Virus record (IMG/VR): IMGVR_UViG_3300032236_000207
Span: 1-62,845 of that record
Length of the DNA: 62,845 nucleotides
Origin: a virus
Direction: 5' to 3' (one strand)
Shown in pieces: positions 49,252 to 56,347 of the stretch. A program made the translations under genes and the position numbers. The stretch's first letter is position 1; each line of letters starts with the position of its first letter. The notes under the pieces were generated by a model that was not told the origin of the DNA, did not search any database, and worked only from the letters and a program-made list of their open reading frames with translations.

Positions 49252-49614
49252 CTAACAAATGTTATGCTTTGGGCAGGTAATGTTACGCAATGTTACGTGA
49301 CCCCTCCCCGCAAACCCGCATGAAACCTAGATTGTTATATGTTATATTGTTACACGACATATATAGCAGTCCACCAAAATGGATTTGGTCATCAAGGTCA
49401 GCAAGTGCAATTCATACCACTCAAACTCATTTTGGTGGGATATATATATATTCTCATAACATTATAACTTTATAACAATTAGTCATTTTTTGGCGTGGTT
49501 AAGCCATTTCCTTTGTTACACTTTATTTCCAAAACCCGTAACAATACCCTATTTTCATAACATCCCACTAACAAAGAAACATAACAATCCTCACTCATGC
49601 TCCGTCCTAAAAAT
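49252..49614. other. A+T-rich non-coding stretch
   Basis: No convincing gene. It includes a long imperfect inverted repeat: ATATATA (49359-49365) and CCACCAAAATG (49371-49381) pair with CATTTTGGTGG (49428-49438) and TATATATATA (49441-49450), enclosing about 46 nt. Short GTTA/TAAC words are frequent. The role is unknown; an origin or a structured RNA is possible. Confidence 0.5.
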
Positions 49615-49643
49615 TTGACAAATCTGTAAAATTGTGGTATAAT
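49615..49643 (+). promoter_or_regulatory. consensus sigma-70 promoter, cassette copy 1
   Basis: TTGACA (49615-49620), 17-nt spacer and TATAAT (49638-49643), both boxes perfect. The leader has CCTAACAACTGTTAGG at 49675-49690, 30 nt after the -10. It is nearly identical to the promoter at 49745. Confidence 0.95.
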
Positions 49644-49719
49644 AAGGTATGGAAATCAAAATAAAACCACAAAACCTAACAACTGTTAGGAAATGTAACA
49701 ACCCGAAGGAGAGCACATC

Positions 49720-49740
49720 ATGCGCCCAAGCACGCCCTAA
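49720..49740 (+). CDS. possible six-residue leader peptide
   Basis: ATG at 49720 preceded by AAGGAG (49706-49711, 8-nt spacer) opens MRPSTP and stops at TAA 49738-49740, just before the second promoter. It lies on the transcript from the 49615 promoter. A strong ribosome binding site before so short a frame suggests a leader peptide, or a remnant of a gene start displaced by the promoter duplication. Confidence 0.35.
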   Translation: MRPSTP

Positions 49741-49744
49741 ATAT

Positions 49745-49773
49745 TTGACAAATCTGTAAAATTGTGGTATAAT
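49745..49773 (+). promoter_or_regulatory. consensus sigma-70 promoter, cassette copy 2
   Basis: TTGACA (49745-49750), 17-nt spacer, TATAAT (49768-49773). The transcript start region can form a hairpin ATGGGT...GCCCAT (49779-49784 with 49801-49806), followed by the palindrome at 49814-49827. It should drive the gene series from 49860 on. Confidence 0.95.
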
Positions 49774-49859
49774 ATAACATGGGTTCGGGAGTTTTTCTCA
49801 GCCCATTCCAAATCTAACAAATGTTAGTTTTTCAACCCTTCAACCATACAAAGGTTTTT

Positions 49860-50057
49860 ATGTCCTCAGATTCACGCATCTACTTCATGCTTATGACAAT
49901 AATCGCAACTGCCTTTATTGTGTTCGGTTTTACTGGCGATGGTTACATCCACAACATTGCGCTAATCCTTGGTGGTCTCTACTTTGGTCACTTGATTACC
50001 GAAGCCCTCAACTATGACGAGTCAGACAAACTCGCAGACAGCCACTTGGAGGTATAA
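49860..50057 (+). CDS. small membrane protein, 65 aa
   Basis: An ATG at 49821 lies inside a palindrome copy, but AAAGG 5 nt before 49860 favours this start (MSSDSRIYFMLMTIIATAFI). Two hydrophobic segments, at about 8-25 and 32-48 (NIALILGGLYFGHLI), predict two membrane spans, followed by an acidic tail. First gene after the 49745 promoter. Its function is unknown. Confidence 0.65.
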   Translation: MSSDSRIYFMLMTIIATAFIVFGFTGDGYIHNIALILGGLYFGHLITEALNYDESDKLADSHLEV

Positions 50058-50060
50058 CAA

Positions 50061-50291
50061 ATGTTAGATAACGACTGGAAAGAATGTATCGACTGCGGTG
50101 ATGATGTTCACATCTCCCGTTGGTCTCTTGGCTACCGAGTGTGCCTCTTCTGCGGTGAAGACCGAGCCGTCGCAGAGCGTAGTTCATGGTGCATTGTGCA
50201 AGAGTACGGCAAGGGTAACTATCAGTATATTACCCCTACTAGCGCAACCACAACACTCAAGCAGACTAACCAAAAAGAACTGAGAGGGTAA
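50061..50291 (+). CDS. zinc-ribbon-like protein, 76 aa
   Basis: Contains CIDC (residues 9-12) and CLFC (28-31), a four-Cys ribbon, followed by YGKGNYQYITPTSATTTLKQ, a tail recurrent in similar small phage proteins. GGAGG at 50048-50052 and the ATG embedded in the palindrome set the start. It may bind nucleic acid or a host transcription component, but this is not shown. Confidence 0.75.
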   Translation: MLDNDWKECIDCGDDVHISRWSLGYRVCLFCGEDRAVAERSSWCIVQEYGKGNYQYITPTSATTTLKQTNQKELRG

Positions 50292-50295
50292 GGGT

Positions 50296-50457
50296 ATGAA
50301 AAAATTTAATGTGACTGTGGTGTTTTCTTACATCGACACCATCGAGGTGGAGGCTGAGAACAGAGAGGATGCCAAGGCTATGGCGTTTGACTTGTTCGAC
50401 GAGGAGCGCATGGTGCGCTGTGATGGTGAAGTGTTAGAAGTTGAAGAGGAGGCATAA
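50296..50457 (+). CDS. small acidic protein, 53 aa
   Basis: ATG at 50296, preceded by AAGGG in the end of the upstream gene. The product (MKKFNVTVVFSYIDTIEVEA, then ENREDAKAMAFDLFDEERMV) has the beta-beta-alpha pattern of small proteins with a (V/I)EVEAENxEDAKxxA motif, very common in phages. Its stop lies within the next palindrome copy. Confidence 0.75.
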   Translation: MKKFNVTVVFSYIDTIEVEAENREDAKAMAFDLFDEERMVRCDGEVLEVEEEA

Positions 50458-50460
50458 CAA

Positions 50461-50643
50461 ATGTTAGAAATTACATACACCGATATGTTCTTGTTCGCAT
50501 GGGCAAGCGTGATGACTGCCCTGTATTTCAAGGCACGACACGAGGAGCGCATGGTCAAAGTTGTGTTCATGCACCTTATAGAGAACCCCGAAGCCCGAGA
50601 GCAGATGATTGCCCAGTATGAAAAGACAAGGAGCGAAGCATGA
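50461..50643 (+). CDS. small membrane-associated protein, 60 aa
   Basis: Starts MLEITYTDMFLFAWASVMTA, with one hydrophobic segment at about 8-24 and a charged helical C terminus. The ATG is inside a palindrome copy with GAGGAGG upstream. Overlaps the next gene by 4 nt. Its function is unknown. Confidence 0.65.
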   Translation: MLEITYTDMFLFAWASVMTALYFKARHEERMVKVVFMHLIENPEAREQMIAQYEKTRSEA

Positions 50644-50831
50644 ACGACAAAGATATCCAAGACGCAACCCGCCTAGTTCAGTATGCGGAGTTAGACATAG
50701 CGAAATACCTACAAAGCCCTGCCGACTTCATGGTTGTGGAGTGGCTTGAGGGTGTGCAACAAGCCCTGACCGACGCATTACAAATGTTAGGTTCGAACCC
50801 AATCCCTTTGTTGGAGAGCGATGATGAGTAA
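50640..50831 (+). CDS. hypothetical protein, 63 aa
   Basis: Helical and acidic (DIQDATRLVQYAELDIAKYL, then VVEWLEGVQQALTDALQMLG). The ATGA overlap with the upstream gene supports the start. A degenerate palindrome copy lies within codons for LQMLG, where it encodes protein, so these sites are tolerated inside genes. Function is unknown. Confidence 0.6.
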   Translation: MNDKDIQDATRLVQYAELDIAKYLQSPADFMVVEWLEGVQQALTDALQMLGSNPIPLLESDDE

Positions 50832-51009
50832 AGACCGAAAGATAGCAGAGTTGGAGGCCACGATTAGGTCACTGCTCAAAGCCATCGACGGGTACAAGCG
50901 AGACCTCACATACGAAACAAACTGGAGGCTCATGTCCGCATGTATAAGTGCGAAGGAAGTTTTAAACAAACGAGAGGTAACAAATGTTAGAAATCGTAGT
51001 ACGAATTAA
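50824..51009 (+). CDS. hypothetical coiled-coil protein, 61 aa
   Basis: The ATG codons at 50821 and 50824 are adjacent; GGAG at 50813-50816 is better spaced for 50824. The product (MSKDRKIAELEATIRSLLKA) is basic with a coiled-coil N terminus. It overlaps both neighbours. Function is unknown. Confidence 0.55.
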   Translation: MSKDRKIAELEATIRSLLKAIDGYKRDLTYETNWRLMSACISAKEVLNKREVTNVRNRSTN

Positions 51010-51175
51010 GAATGTATACGGAGTGGACAAGGTTTACCCAGTCTCTCCCAATGCTCACCTATTTGCCGACATTGCAGGCACAACCACGCTCAGACCATCC
51101 GACCTCAAGGCAATCCAAGAACTAGGGTATCGGGTAATCGTAGAGCAACCCGTATGGCAATCGGTGGAGGTATAA
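50984..51175 (+). CDS. hypothetical protein, 63 aa
   Basis: Start ATG lies in a palindrome copy after GAGAGG. The product (MLEIVVRIKNVYGVDKVYPV, then ALxELGYRVIVEQP-like end) resembles small phage proteins with the pattern IxVxNVYGxxxxYPxxxxA and a C-terminal ALG(Y/F)xVxV segment. The sequence suggests an alpha/beta fold; function unknown. Confidence 0.7.
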   Translation: MLEIVVRIKNVYGVDKVYPVSPNAHLFADIAGTTTLRPSDLKAIQELGYRVIVEQPVWQSVEV

Positions 51176-51177
51176 CA

Positions 51178-51669
51178 ATGTTAGATGACACAACCAACCT
51201 CACACCTGAGCAGAAACTAAAACTGCTCATTGCCAACCGACCTTGGGAAACCGAGCCCAACAGCGCAAAGTGGGAAGACAAACTCACGGGATACAAGTGC
51301 CGAATTATGCGACACGGCGACCTCGGTCACCTCTGTGGGTATGTGGGAATACCTAAGACGCACACGCTATACGGCAAGCACTACTCAGATGACGAGGTGG
51401 CAGACATTCGAATTCACGGTGGGCTGACGTTCTCAGAGGCAGATGAAGATGACAAAGACACATGGTGGTTCGGGTTCGACTGCTCACACATGGGAGACCT
51501 GAGCCCAAAACTACTCATGGTGCTCGTGGAGAAGGACAGATACAGGTTCGACCGAACCGAGCAATACCGCACATGGGACTATGTGGAGAACGAAGTCCGT
51601 GAGTTGGTGCGCCAACTGCGAGACGAGGATTCCCTAGCAAATCAAATACCAAACTTTAGGAGACCCTAA
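51178..51669 (+). CDS. conserved phage protein with GYVGIP...WWFGFDCSH motif
   Basis: 163 residues; GGAGG and the palindrome-embedded ATG at 51178 set the start. After a helical N terminus come GHLCGYVGIPKTHTLYGKHY, HGGLTFSEADEDDKDTWWFG and FDCSHMGDLSP, a signature I know from many tailed phages. The conserved His, Cys and Trp residues hint at a metal site, but no activity is established. Confidence 0.75.
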   Translation: MLDDTTNLTPEQKLKLLIANRPWETEPNSAKWEDKLTGYKCRIMRHGDLGHLCGYVGIPKTHTLYGKHYSDDEVADIRIHGGLTFSEADEDDKDTWWFGFDCSHMGDLSPKLLMVLVEKDRYRFDRTEQYRTWDYVENEVRELVRQLRDEDSLANQIPNFRRP

Positions 51670-51672
51670 CAA

Positions 51673-51915
51673 ATGTTAGATAAAGAAGCACAGCAAGCCT
51701 TGGTTGCATTGATGCAGACCAAGCAGAACTTGGAAGACCAAGTATTGAAGTCAATGCGTAGCCCTGACCTGACAACCGAGCAACTCATAAAACTACGCAA
51801 GAAGTATCTAGGGTTCTTAGAGAAGTTGCAAGAGGTTGAGGATGAACTCCAAGCACACGAGCGGGGCACACCCGAGGAATGGATAGCCATGTGGAAGGGG
51901 CAGAAAGATGAGTGA
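51673..51915 (+). CDS. coiled-coil protein, 80 aa
   Basis: Strongly helical and charged (MLDKEAQQALVALMQTKQNL, then LRKKYLGFLEKLQEVEDELQ). Its ATG sits in a perfect palindrome copy (51666-51679). Overlaps the next gene by 8 nt. Its function is unknown. Confidence 0.65.
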   Translation: MLDKEAQQALVALMQTKQNLEDQVLKSMRSPDLTTEQLIKLRKKYLGFLEKLQEVEDELQAHERGTPEEWIAMWKGQKDE

Positions 51916-52123
51916 AGAAGCAGAGAAGCAAGAGCCTGAGTCTGGATTTTTTAGTCGTGAAGCAATGAAAGCCCATAGCGATTTTCATCCACAACAACGC
52001 CCTTGGGTTGGGCTGACGGATGAGGAAATGCTTGAGTGCAATATGGATGGTGACATCATGATTGACCGAGAAACAGCCAAACGAAATGTCGAAGCCAAGT
52101 TGAAGGAGAAAAATTATGACTAG
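51908..52123 (+). CDS. hypothetical acidic protein, 71 aa
   Basis: An acidic protein (SEEAEKQEPESGFFSREAMK, then LTDEEMLECNMDGDIMIDRE). The short segment WVGLTDEEM is shared with other small phage proteins that end in a charged helix. It overlaps both neighbours by 8 nt. Function is unknown. Confidence 0.65.
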   Translation: MSEEAEKQEPESGFFSREAMKAHSDFHPQQRPWVGLTDEEMLECNMDGDIMIDRETAKRNVEAKLKEKNYD

Positions 52124-52271
52124 GTATTACGTCACAGGATGGAGTGCCCGATTCGGGAATTGGCACGCCGAGGTATTCGAGTGCAAGAGTATGGAGTTTG
52201 CGAAGAAGCGATTCTTGGCGAGTTACCCCACGCTCAAGCAGATAAAAGTCTACCCGCTACGGGACAACTAA
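52116..52271 (+). CDS. hypothetical protein, 51 aa
   Basis: ATG at 52116 with AAGGAG 52103-52108 upstream. The product begins MTRYYVTGWSARFGNWHAEV and continues FECKSMEFAKKRFLASYPTL, a compact basic alpha/beta pattern. It overlaps the previous gene by 8 nt and ends just before a palindrome copy. Its function is unknown. Confidence 0.65.
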   Translation: MTRYYVTGWSARFGNWHAEVFECKSMEFAKKRFLASYPTLKQIKVYPLRDN

Positions 52272-52299
52272 AACCTAACAAATGTTAGAAAGGTAAATT

Positions 52300-53319
52300 A
52301 TGGGATACGCAACAGTAATGAATGTGCCACGGGTAACAACCTACACCGAGGCAAAGAACCTACACGACAGCATCAAGCCGATTCGTGGGCGAGACCCCGA
52401 GGTGCGACCCTTGGGTAACCGACGCGATGCCGACTCGTATTGGGTACGCATGGATGGGGACGACGTAGTGTTCATGCTCTACAAATCCCCCGTGATTACA
52501 TACAAGCCTGACGGGGCGGTGGTACTCACACCTGATACATATAGCACAGTATCTACACACCAATTCTTTCACAGGGTTCTTGGGGTGGGGGCAAATGCGT
52601 CTAGACAGCACTCCGTAATCACGCTCGGGGACAAACGCTACACGATTCGTGGCAAGGACAAACTCACGCTCAGACAAGTGGATGGGAACTGGTCTTGCGT
52701 CGAGGGGGCGAAGGCGCAGTTCGCGTGGCATTTGGACAGGCGAGAAGCAACAAATGTTAGGTCTCGCTACAAAGAATTTGTCACCTACTTCAAAGGCATG
52801 GTGGCTTTACGCACCGAGGACTTCACGCACCACTACGGTAATACGCACTACAAGGGAATTGCCGTGTCTCTGAATGAGTTACAAAATGCGTTTGGTGTGG
52901 AGACTATCGAAAACGAGAACCCATTCTTGCACTCACGAAATGACCCTGATTCAATCATTGGCAACATGCGGTGGATACAAGACTTGCCACAACGCCATTA
53001 CAACTATGGCACGCAGAGAGCGGATGAGTATGGGGCGGGCATAGTGAATTTTCTAGACCTGATTAGGAGCGACCAACCTGAGGACACCAAGACCACGAAC
53101 TTCTACAAGGGTGCGTTGGCGGTGCTGATGAGCGGTGACCGCCTATATCTACGAGGACAAGACGATAACACCTACATCGTTAAGGCTACGCCGATAGTGA
53201 AAGCCTTGGACACCGTGTTACTCAAAGCCCATGCGAGTCAGGTATTGGTGCGCAAAGAGTTACCGATTGGTTCGGTGTCCAAAGGGGCATACGACAGGTG
53301 GTTACCTGAGAACACCTAA
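52300..53319 (+). CDS. conserved hypothetical phage protein, 339 aa
   Basis: The N-terminal region contains RGRDPEVRPLGNRRDADSYW, VRMDGDDVVFMLYKSPVITY and KPDGAVVLTPDTYSTVSTHQ, a block seen in other phages with MoxR/VWA genes. The rest is alpha/beta with no catalytic motif I can name. Its stop TAA falls inside a 20-bp palindrome. As it precedes the AAA+ gene, it may belong to the same system, but it is separated from it by a promoter. Confidence 0.65.
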   Translation: MGYATVMNVPRVTTYTEAKNLHDSIKPIRGRDPEVRPLGNRRDADSYWVRMDGDDVVFMLYKSPVITYKPDGAVVLTPDTYSTVSTHQFFHRVLGVGANASRQHSVITLGDKRYTIRGKDKLTLRQVDGNWSCVEGAKAQFAWHLDRREATNVRSRYKEFVTYFKGMVALRTEDFTHHYGNTHYKGIAVSLNELQNAFGVETIENENPFLHSRNDPDSIIGNMRWIQDLPQRHYNYGTQRADEYGAGIVNFLDLIRSDQPEDTKTTNFYKGALAVLMSGDRLYLRGQDDNTYIVKATPIVKALDTVLLKAHASQVLVRKELPIGSVSKGAYDRWLPENT

Positions 53320-53332
53320 CAAATGTTAGGTG
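53313..53332 (+). promoter_or_regulatory. extended palindrome CACCTAAC-AAAT-GTTAGGTG
   Basis: Longest copy of the family: 8-bp arms around AAAT. It lies at the end of the 52300 gene and 24 nt upstream of the third promoter cassette, so it could be an upstream operator or a weak terminator hairpin (no T-run follows). Confidence 0.75.
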
Positions 53333-53356
53333 TAGGAGATGAGTGTGCCTAAATAT

Positions 53357-53385
53357 TTGACAAATACCTTATTTTGTGGTATAAT
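53357..53385 (+). promoter_or_regulatory. consensus sigma-70 promoter, cassette copy 3
   Basis: TTGACA (53357-53362), 17-nt spacer ending TTTTGTGG, TATAAT (53380-53385). The upstream CCTAAATA and spacer end match the 49615 and 49745 copies. The leader carries CCTAACAACTGTTAGG at 53433-53448. It drives the AAA+/VWA gene group. Confidence 0.95.
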
Positions 53386-53467
53386 TAAATGGTAGGCAAA
53401 AAAGTATTTTGTGTTAGTTTTTTCAACCAAATCCTAACAACTGTTAGGTATATCAGAGGAGTTAGAT

Positions 53468-54532
53468 ATGTCAGAAGTTAATTTCGGTAAGACCATTACC
53501 TTGAAGCAAGCATCCAATTTGATTCGCACGAACCCCACAACTCGGTTCTTATTGCGAGGTGAACCCGGAATTGGAAAGTCTTCCCTGTTGGAGAGTATTG
53601 CTAACGCATTGGGTTATGACCACGCATACATTGACGTGCCTAACCTAGACCTTGGCGATATTGCGATGCCCGTGATTGACCACGAGACCAAGACAACTAG
53701 GTATTACCCTAATGCTCGGTTCAAATTGCATGAGAAGAAACCCATCGTCATCATGCTAGACGAGTATACGAAGGGCGCAGACCCAGTTAAGAACATGCTC
53801 CATCCCATGCTCGAGAAGGCGAACCCACGACTCGGTGACATCTCTTTGCATGAGCAGAACATTGTGTTCATGACGGGTAATCTATCGACAGACGGGGTGG
53901 GTGACTCACTCAAGGCGCACTCTATGAATCGTGTGGTATCTGTAACTATCCAAAAGCCTGATGCAGAACAGTGGATTGAATGGGCTATCGGCAAGAGTAT
54001 CGAGCCTGAGGTGATTGCTTGGGTGAATCGTTTCCCACAAGTCTTGGCAAGTTACACGGACGGTGGACAGGCGGATAACCCGTATATCTTTAATCCTAAG
54101 AAGCCTATGACTGCGTTCGTATCTCCACGCTCACTCGAGACGGCCTCTAACATTGTTAGGTCTCGCAAAGAGAATGATGCCGACTCAGTAATCGCGGCTT
54201 TGACTGGTGCTATTGGCGAGTCAGGTGCAAGAGATATGCAAGCGTATATCGAATTCTCAGACCAACTGCCAACATGGGAAGCGACCATCAAAGACCCTAA
54301 GAATACCAAGATACCTACAAGTGCAGGTGCTTGTGCGATTGTGGTGTTCGGTGCGATTGCCCGTGTGGAGAAGGACACCATTGATGCGTTCATGGAATAT
54401 CTCGAGCGATTCGATGCCGAGTGGCAAGCCGTGTTCGCTATCAACATAGCGAAGTCACAAGCCAAGCAGAGCATTGCGTTTAGTGCGAAAGCCTTTACTG
54501 CATGGGTTGCTAAGAACCAAGACTTACTCTAA
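53468..54532 (+). CDS. MoxR-type AAA+ ATPase
   Basis: 354 residues. Walker A GEPGIGKSS (31-39), Walker B IVIMLDEY (93-100) and sensor 1 FMTGN (134-138) are clear; MNRVV near 160 carries a likely arginine finger. The small helical domain follows, with PKKPMTAFVSPRSLE typical of MoxR proteins. MoxR ATPases work with VWA proteins to remodel or load metal into target complexes. The VWA partner is encoded two genes downstream. AGAGGAG lies upstream of the ATG. Confidence 0.85.
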   Translation: MSEVNFGKTITLKQASNLIRTNPTTRFLLRGEPGIGKSSLLESIANALGYDHAYIDVPNLDLGDIAMPVIDHETKTTRYYPNARFKLHEKKPIVIMLDEYTKGADPVKNMLHPMLEKANPRLGDISLHEQNIVFMTGNLSTDGVGDSLKAHSMNRVVSVTIQKPDAEQWIEWAIGKSIEPEVIAWVNRFPQVLASYTDGGQADNPYIFNPKKPMTAFVSPRSLETASNIVRSRKENDADSVIAALTGAIGESGARDMQAYIEFSDQLPTWEATIKDPKNTKIPTSAGACAIVVFGAIARVEKDTIDAFMEYLERFDAEWQAVFAINIAKSQAKQSIAFSAKAFTAWVAKNQDLL

Positions 54533-54542
54533 GAATTCTTAG

Positions 54543-54758
54543 ATGCTAACTACATCACAGAGTAATGGCACTCGTGCCCACCTTGGGCACAGGTATTGGG
54601 TGCAATGGGTAACCGCCACCAACCGAGACAAGGAGATGGTGGTGCTTGGCTACTGCGTTCGTGATATGGACAAGTTCGACAAGAACATTGTGTTCGAGCA
54701 CGAGAGCAAGATTGTGTGCGACAAGATTGCAGGTTTACTTAACGAAGGAGAGAGGTAA
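54543..54758 (+). CDS. hypothetical protein, 71 aa
   Basis: Lies between the AAA+ and VWA genes. The ATG follows the perfect palindrome CTAAGAATTCTTAG (54529-54542), with no clear Shine-Dalgarno. The product (GHRYWVQWVTATNRDKEMVV, then FDKNIVFEHESKIVCDKIAG) appears alpha/beta. A small adaptor of the AAA+/VWA pair is possible by position only. Confidence 0.6.
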   Translation: MLTTSQSNGTRAHLGHRYWVQWVTATNRDKEMVVLGYCVRDMDKFDKNIVFEHESKIVCDKIAGLLNEGER

Positions 54759-54761
54759 CAA

Positions 54762-55982
54762 ATGTTAGAAGAAAGACGTGTTCAGAAGTCGAAGATTAGT
54801 TTGATGCGTAACCCTAAGTTCGCATTGCTATCAGGTATCTTGATGGTTGGTCGTACTAAGGTAGTGGATAACTTACCTACTGCGTGCACCAATGGTAGAG
54901 ATGAATCGTATGGTCGCAAGTTCGTCAAAGAACTGCGTGACCAAGAGTTGAACTTTGTGGTGGCGCATGAGAACTATCACAAGATGTATCGACACTTGAC
55001 TACATGGCGCAAGTTGCACGAGATTGACCACAGGTTAGCGAACAGCGCATGTGACTATGTAATCAACATCCAGTTGAAAGACCTAGACCCTAACGAGACA
55101 CTCATAGCCATGCCCCGATACAAAGACGGCAAGGTGATGGGCTTAGTTGATGAGCGATTCCGTGGCATGAACGCCAAGGAGGTGTTCGACATACTAAGAG
55201 AGGAGAAAGAGGAAAGAGGTTCTGGCGGTGAGGGCGAGGGTGGTAGCGGTGCGGGTGATGGTGACCCTGAGTTCGATGACCACGACTGGGATGGTGCTCA
55301 GGAGATGACAGCCGAGGAGAAGAAAGACTTGGCACGAGAGATTGACCAAGCGATTCGTCAGGGCATCATGGCACAGCAGAAGATTGCGGGTAGCGGAGCA
55401 GGTGGACTAGACCGTGAGTTGCAAGGACTACTTGAGCCCAAGGTTAACTGGCGTGAGGTATTGCGTGAGTTCGTTAAGTCAACATGCAGTTCTAAAGATG
55501 CATCGTCATGGCGCAGAGTTAATCGTAGGTTCTTATCCACAGGTGTTTACATGCCGAGCCTTATCGGTGAGAAGGTAGGTCACTTGGTTATTGCTATCGA
55601 CACATCGGGTTCGATTGGCGGTGATGAGTTGGCAGACTTCTTATCTGAGGTTAAGGGTATCGCAGAAGAGGTAAACCCTGAGTGCGTGGACTTACTGTAT
55701 TGGGATAGCGAGGTAGCGGGGCACGAGACTTACTCGGGTTCTACTGCGTCAGATATTCCTAACTCTACCAAGCCCAAGGGTGGCGGTGGCACAAGCCCGT
55801 CTTGTGTATCAGCGTATCTGAAAGAGAAGAACATCCAGCCCGAGTGCGTGATTGTTCTAACCGACGGGTATGTTGGTGGTGATTGGGGTAGCGAGTGGAC
55901 TGCGCCCGTGATGTGGTGCATCGTGGGTGGGTATGACGGCGATGCCGACAACGGCAAGACTATTCACATCGACAGCAACTAA
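54762..55982 (+). CDS. VWA-domain protein with HExxH metallopeptidase-like N terminus
   Basis: 406 residues. The N-terminal part matches DUF2201-type proteins: TNGRDESYG and VVAHENYHKMYRH, with HENYH at 69-73 as a zinc-binding motif. A low-complexity Gly/Glu/Asp linker spans about 152-180. The C-terminal VWA-like domain has IAIDTSGS (MIDAS DxSxS, 280-284), GGTSPS and VLTDGYVGG. With the MoxR gene it forms the usual ATPase/VWA pair. The start ATG is in a palindrome copy, with GGAGAGAGG upstream. Confidence 0.85.
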   Translation: MLEERRVQKSKISLMRNPKFALLSGILMVGRTKVVDNLPTACTNGRDESYGRKFVKELRDQELNFVVAHENYHKMYRHLTTWRKLHEIDHRLANSACDYVINIQLKDLDPNETLIAMPRYKDGKVMGLVDERFRGMNAKEVFDILREEKEERGSGGEGEGGSGAGDGDPEFDDHDWDGAQEMTAEEKKDLAREIDQAIRQGIMAQQKIAGSGAGGLDRELQGLLEPKVNWREVLREFVKSTCSSKDASSWRRVNRRFLSTGVYMPSLIGEKVGHLVIAIDTSGSIGGDELADFLSEVKGIAEEVNPECVDLLYWDSEVAGHETYSGSTASDIPNSTKPKGGGGTSPSCVSAYLKEKNIQPECVIVLTDGYVGGDWGSEWTAPVMWCIVGGYDGDADNGKTIHIDSN

Positions 55983-56000
55983 CAAATGTTAGGAGTGAGT

Positions 56001-56219
56001 ATGGCAGTAATAGACCCAGTGGAATGGTTTCAGATACGACACCCCACGCAGTATTGGGGAGACCCTTTCACTCATGGGATTGTCGAGGACAAGGGGACAG
56101 GTGAGTGGGTAGTGGTGAAGAAAGAAATGCTTGGCGATTCACTGACAAAGATATCAGAGATAGCCCGAGCACCGACCCGTGAAGGGGCGATTGGATTTTT
56201 AAAACTTATAAGGGGATGA
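56001..56219 (+). CDS. hypothetical protein, 72 aa
   Basis: An ATG at 55986 lies inside the palindrome copy, but AGGAG 5 nt upstream of 56001 is better. The product begins MAVIDPVEWFQIRHPTQYWG and ends in a helical KISEIARAPTREGAIGFLKL. It overlaps the next small gene region. Its function is unknown. Confidence 0.6.
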   Translation: MAVIDPVEWFQIRHPTQYWGDPFTHGIVEDKGTGEWVVVKKEMLGDSLTKISEIARAPTREGAIGFLKLIRG

Positions 56220-56221
56220 TG

Positions 56222-56347
56222 ATGAGTTCAGATTTATTAGATGAGTACTGCATGCAAGAGTACGGGCACACCGATTGGGAAATGTCGTGGGATGAGGACG
56301 GCAACTTGATTGTGAAGTTTTATGAAAACCAAAGGGAGGAAGTATGA
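56222..56347 (+). CDS. hypothetical acidic protein, 41 aa
   Basis: Three consecutive ATG codons (56216, 56219, 56222) exist; I list the last, directly after the previous stop. The product (MSSDLLDEYCMQEYGHTDWE, then MSWDEDGNLIVKFYENQREE) is acidic, and its stop overlaps the next start (ATGA). AAGGGG precedes it. Function is unknown. Confidence 0.6.
   Translation: MSSDLLDEYCMQEYGHTDWEMSWDEDGNLIVKFYENQREEV

Noticed and set aside
49290-49475. 61-codon frame in the A+T-rich gap
   Set aside because: No ribosome binding site, low-quality composition, and it runs across the long inverted repeat; more likely non-coding.
50787-50800. GGTTCGAACC, resembling a tRNA T-loop
   Set aside because: It lies inside a coding gene, and no acceptor, D-arm or anticodon arm can be built around it.
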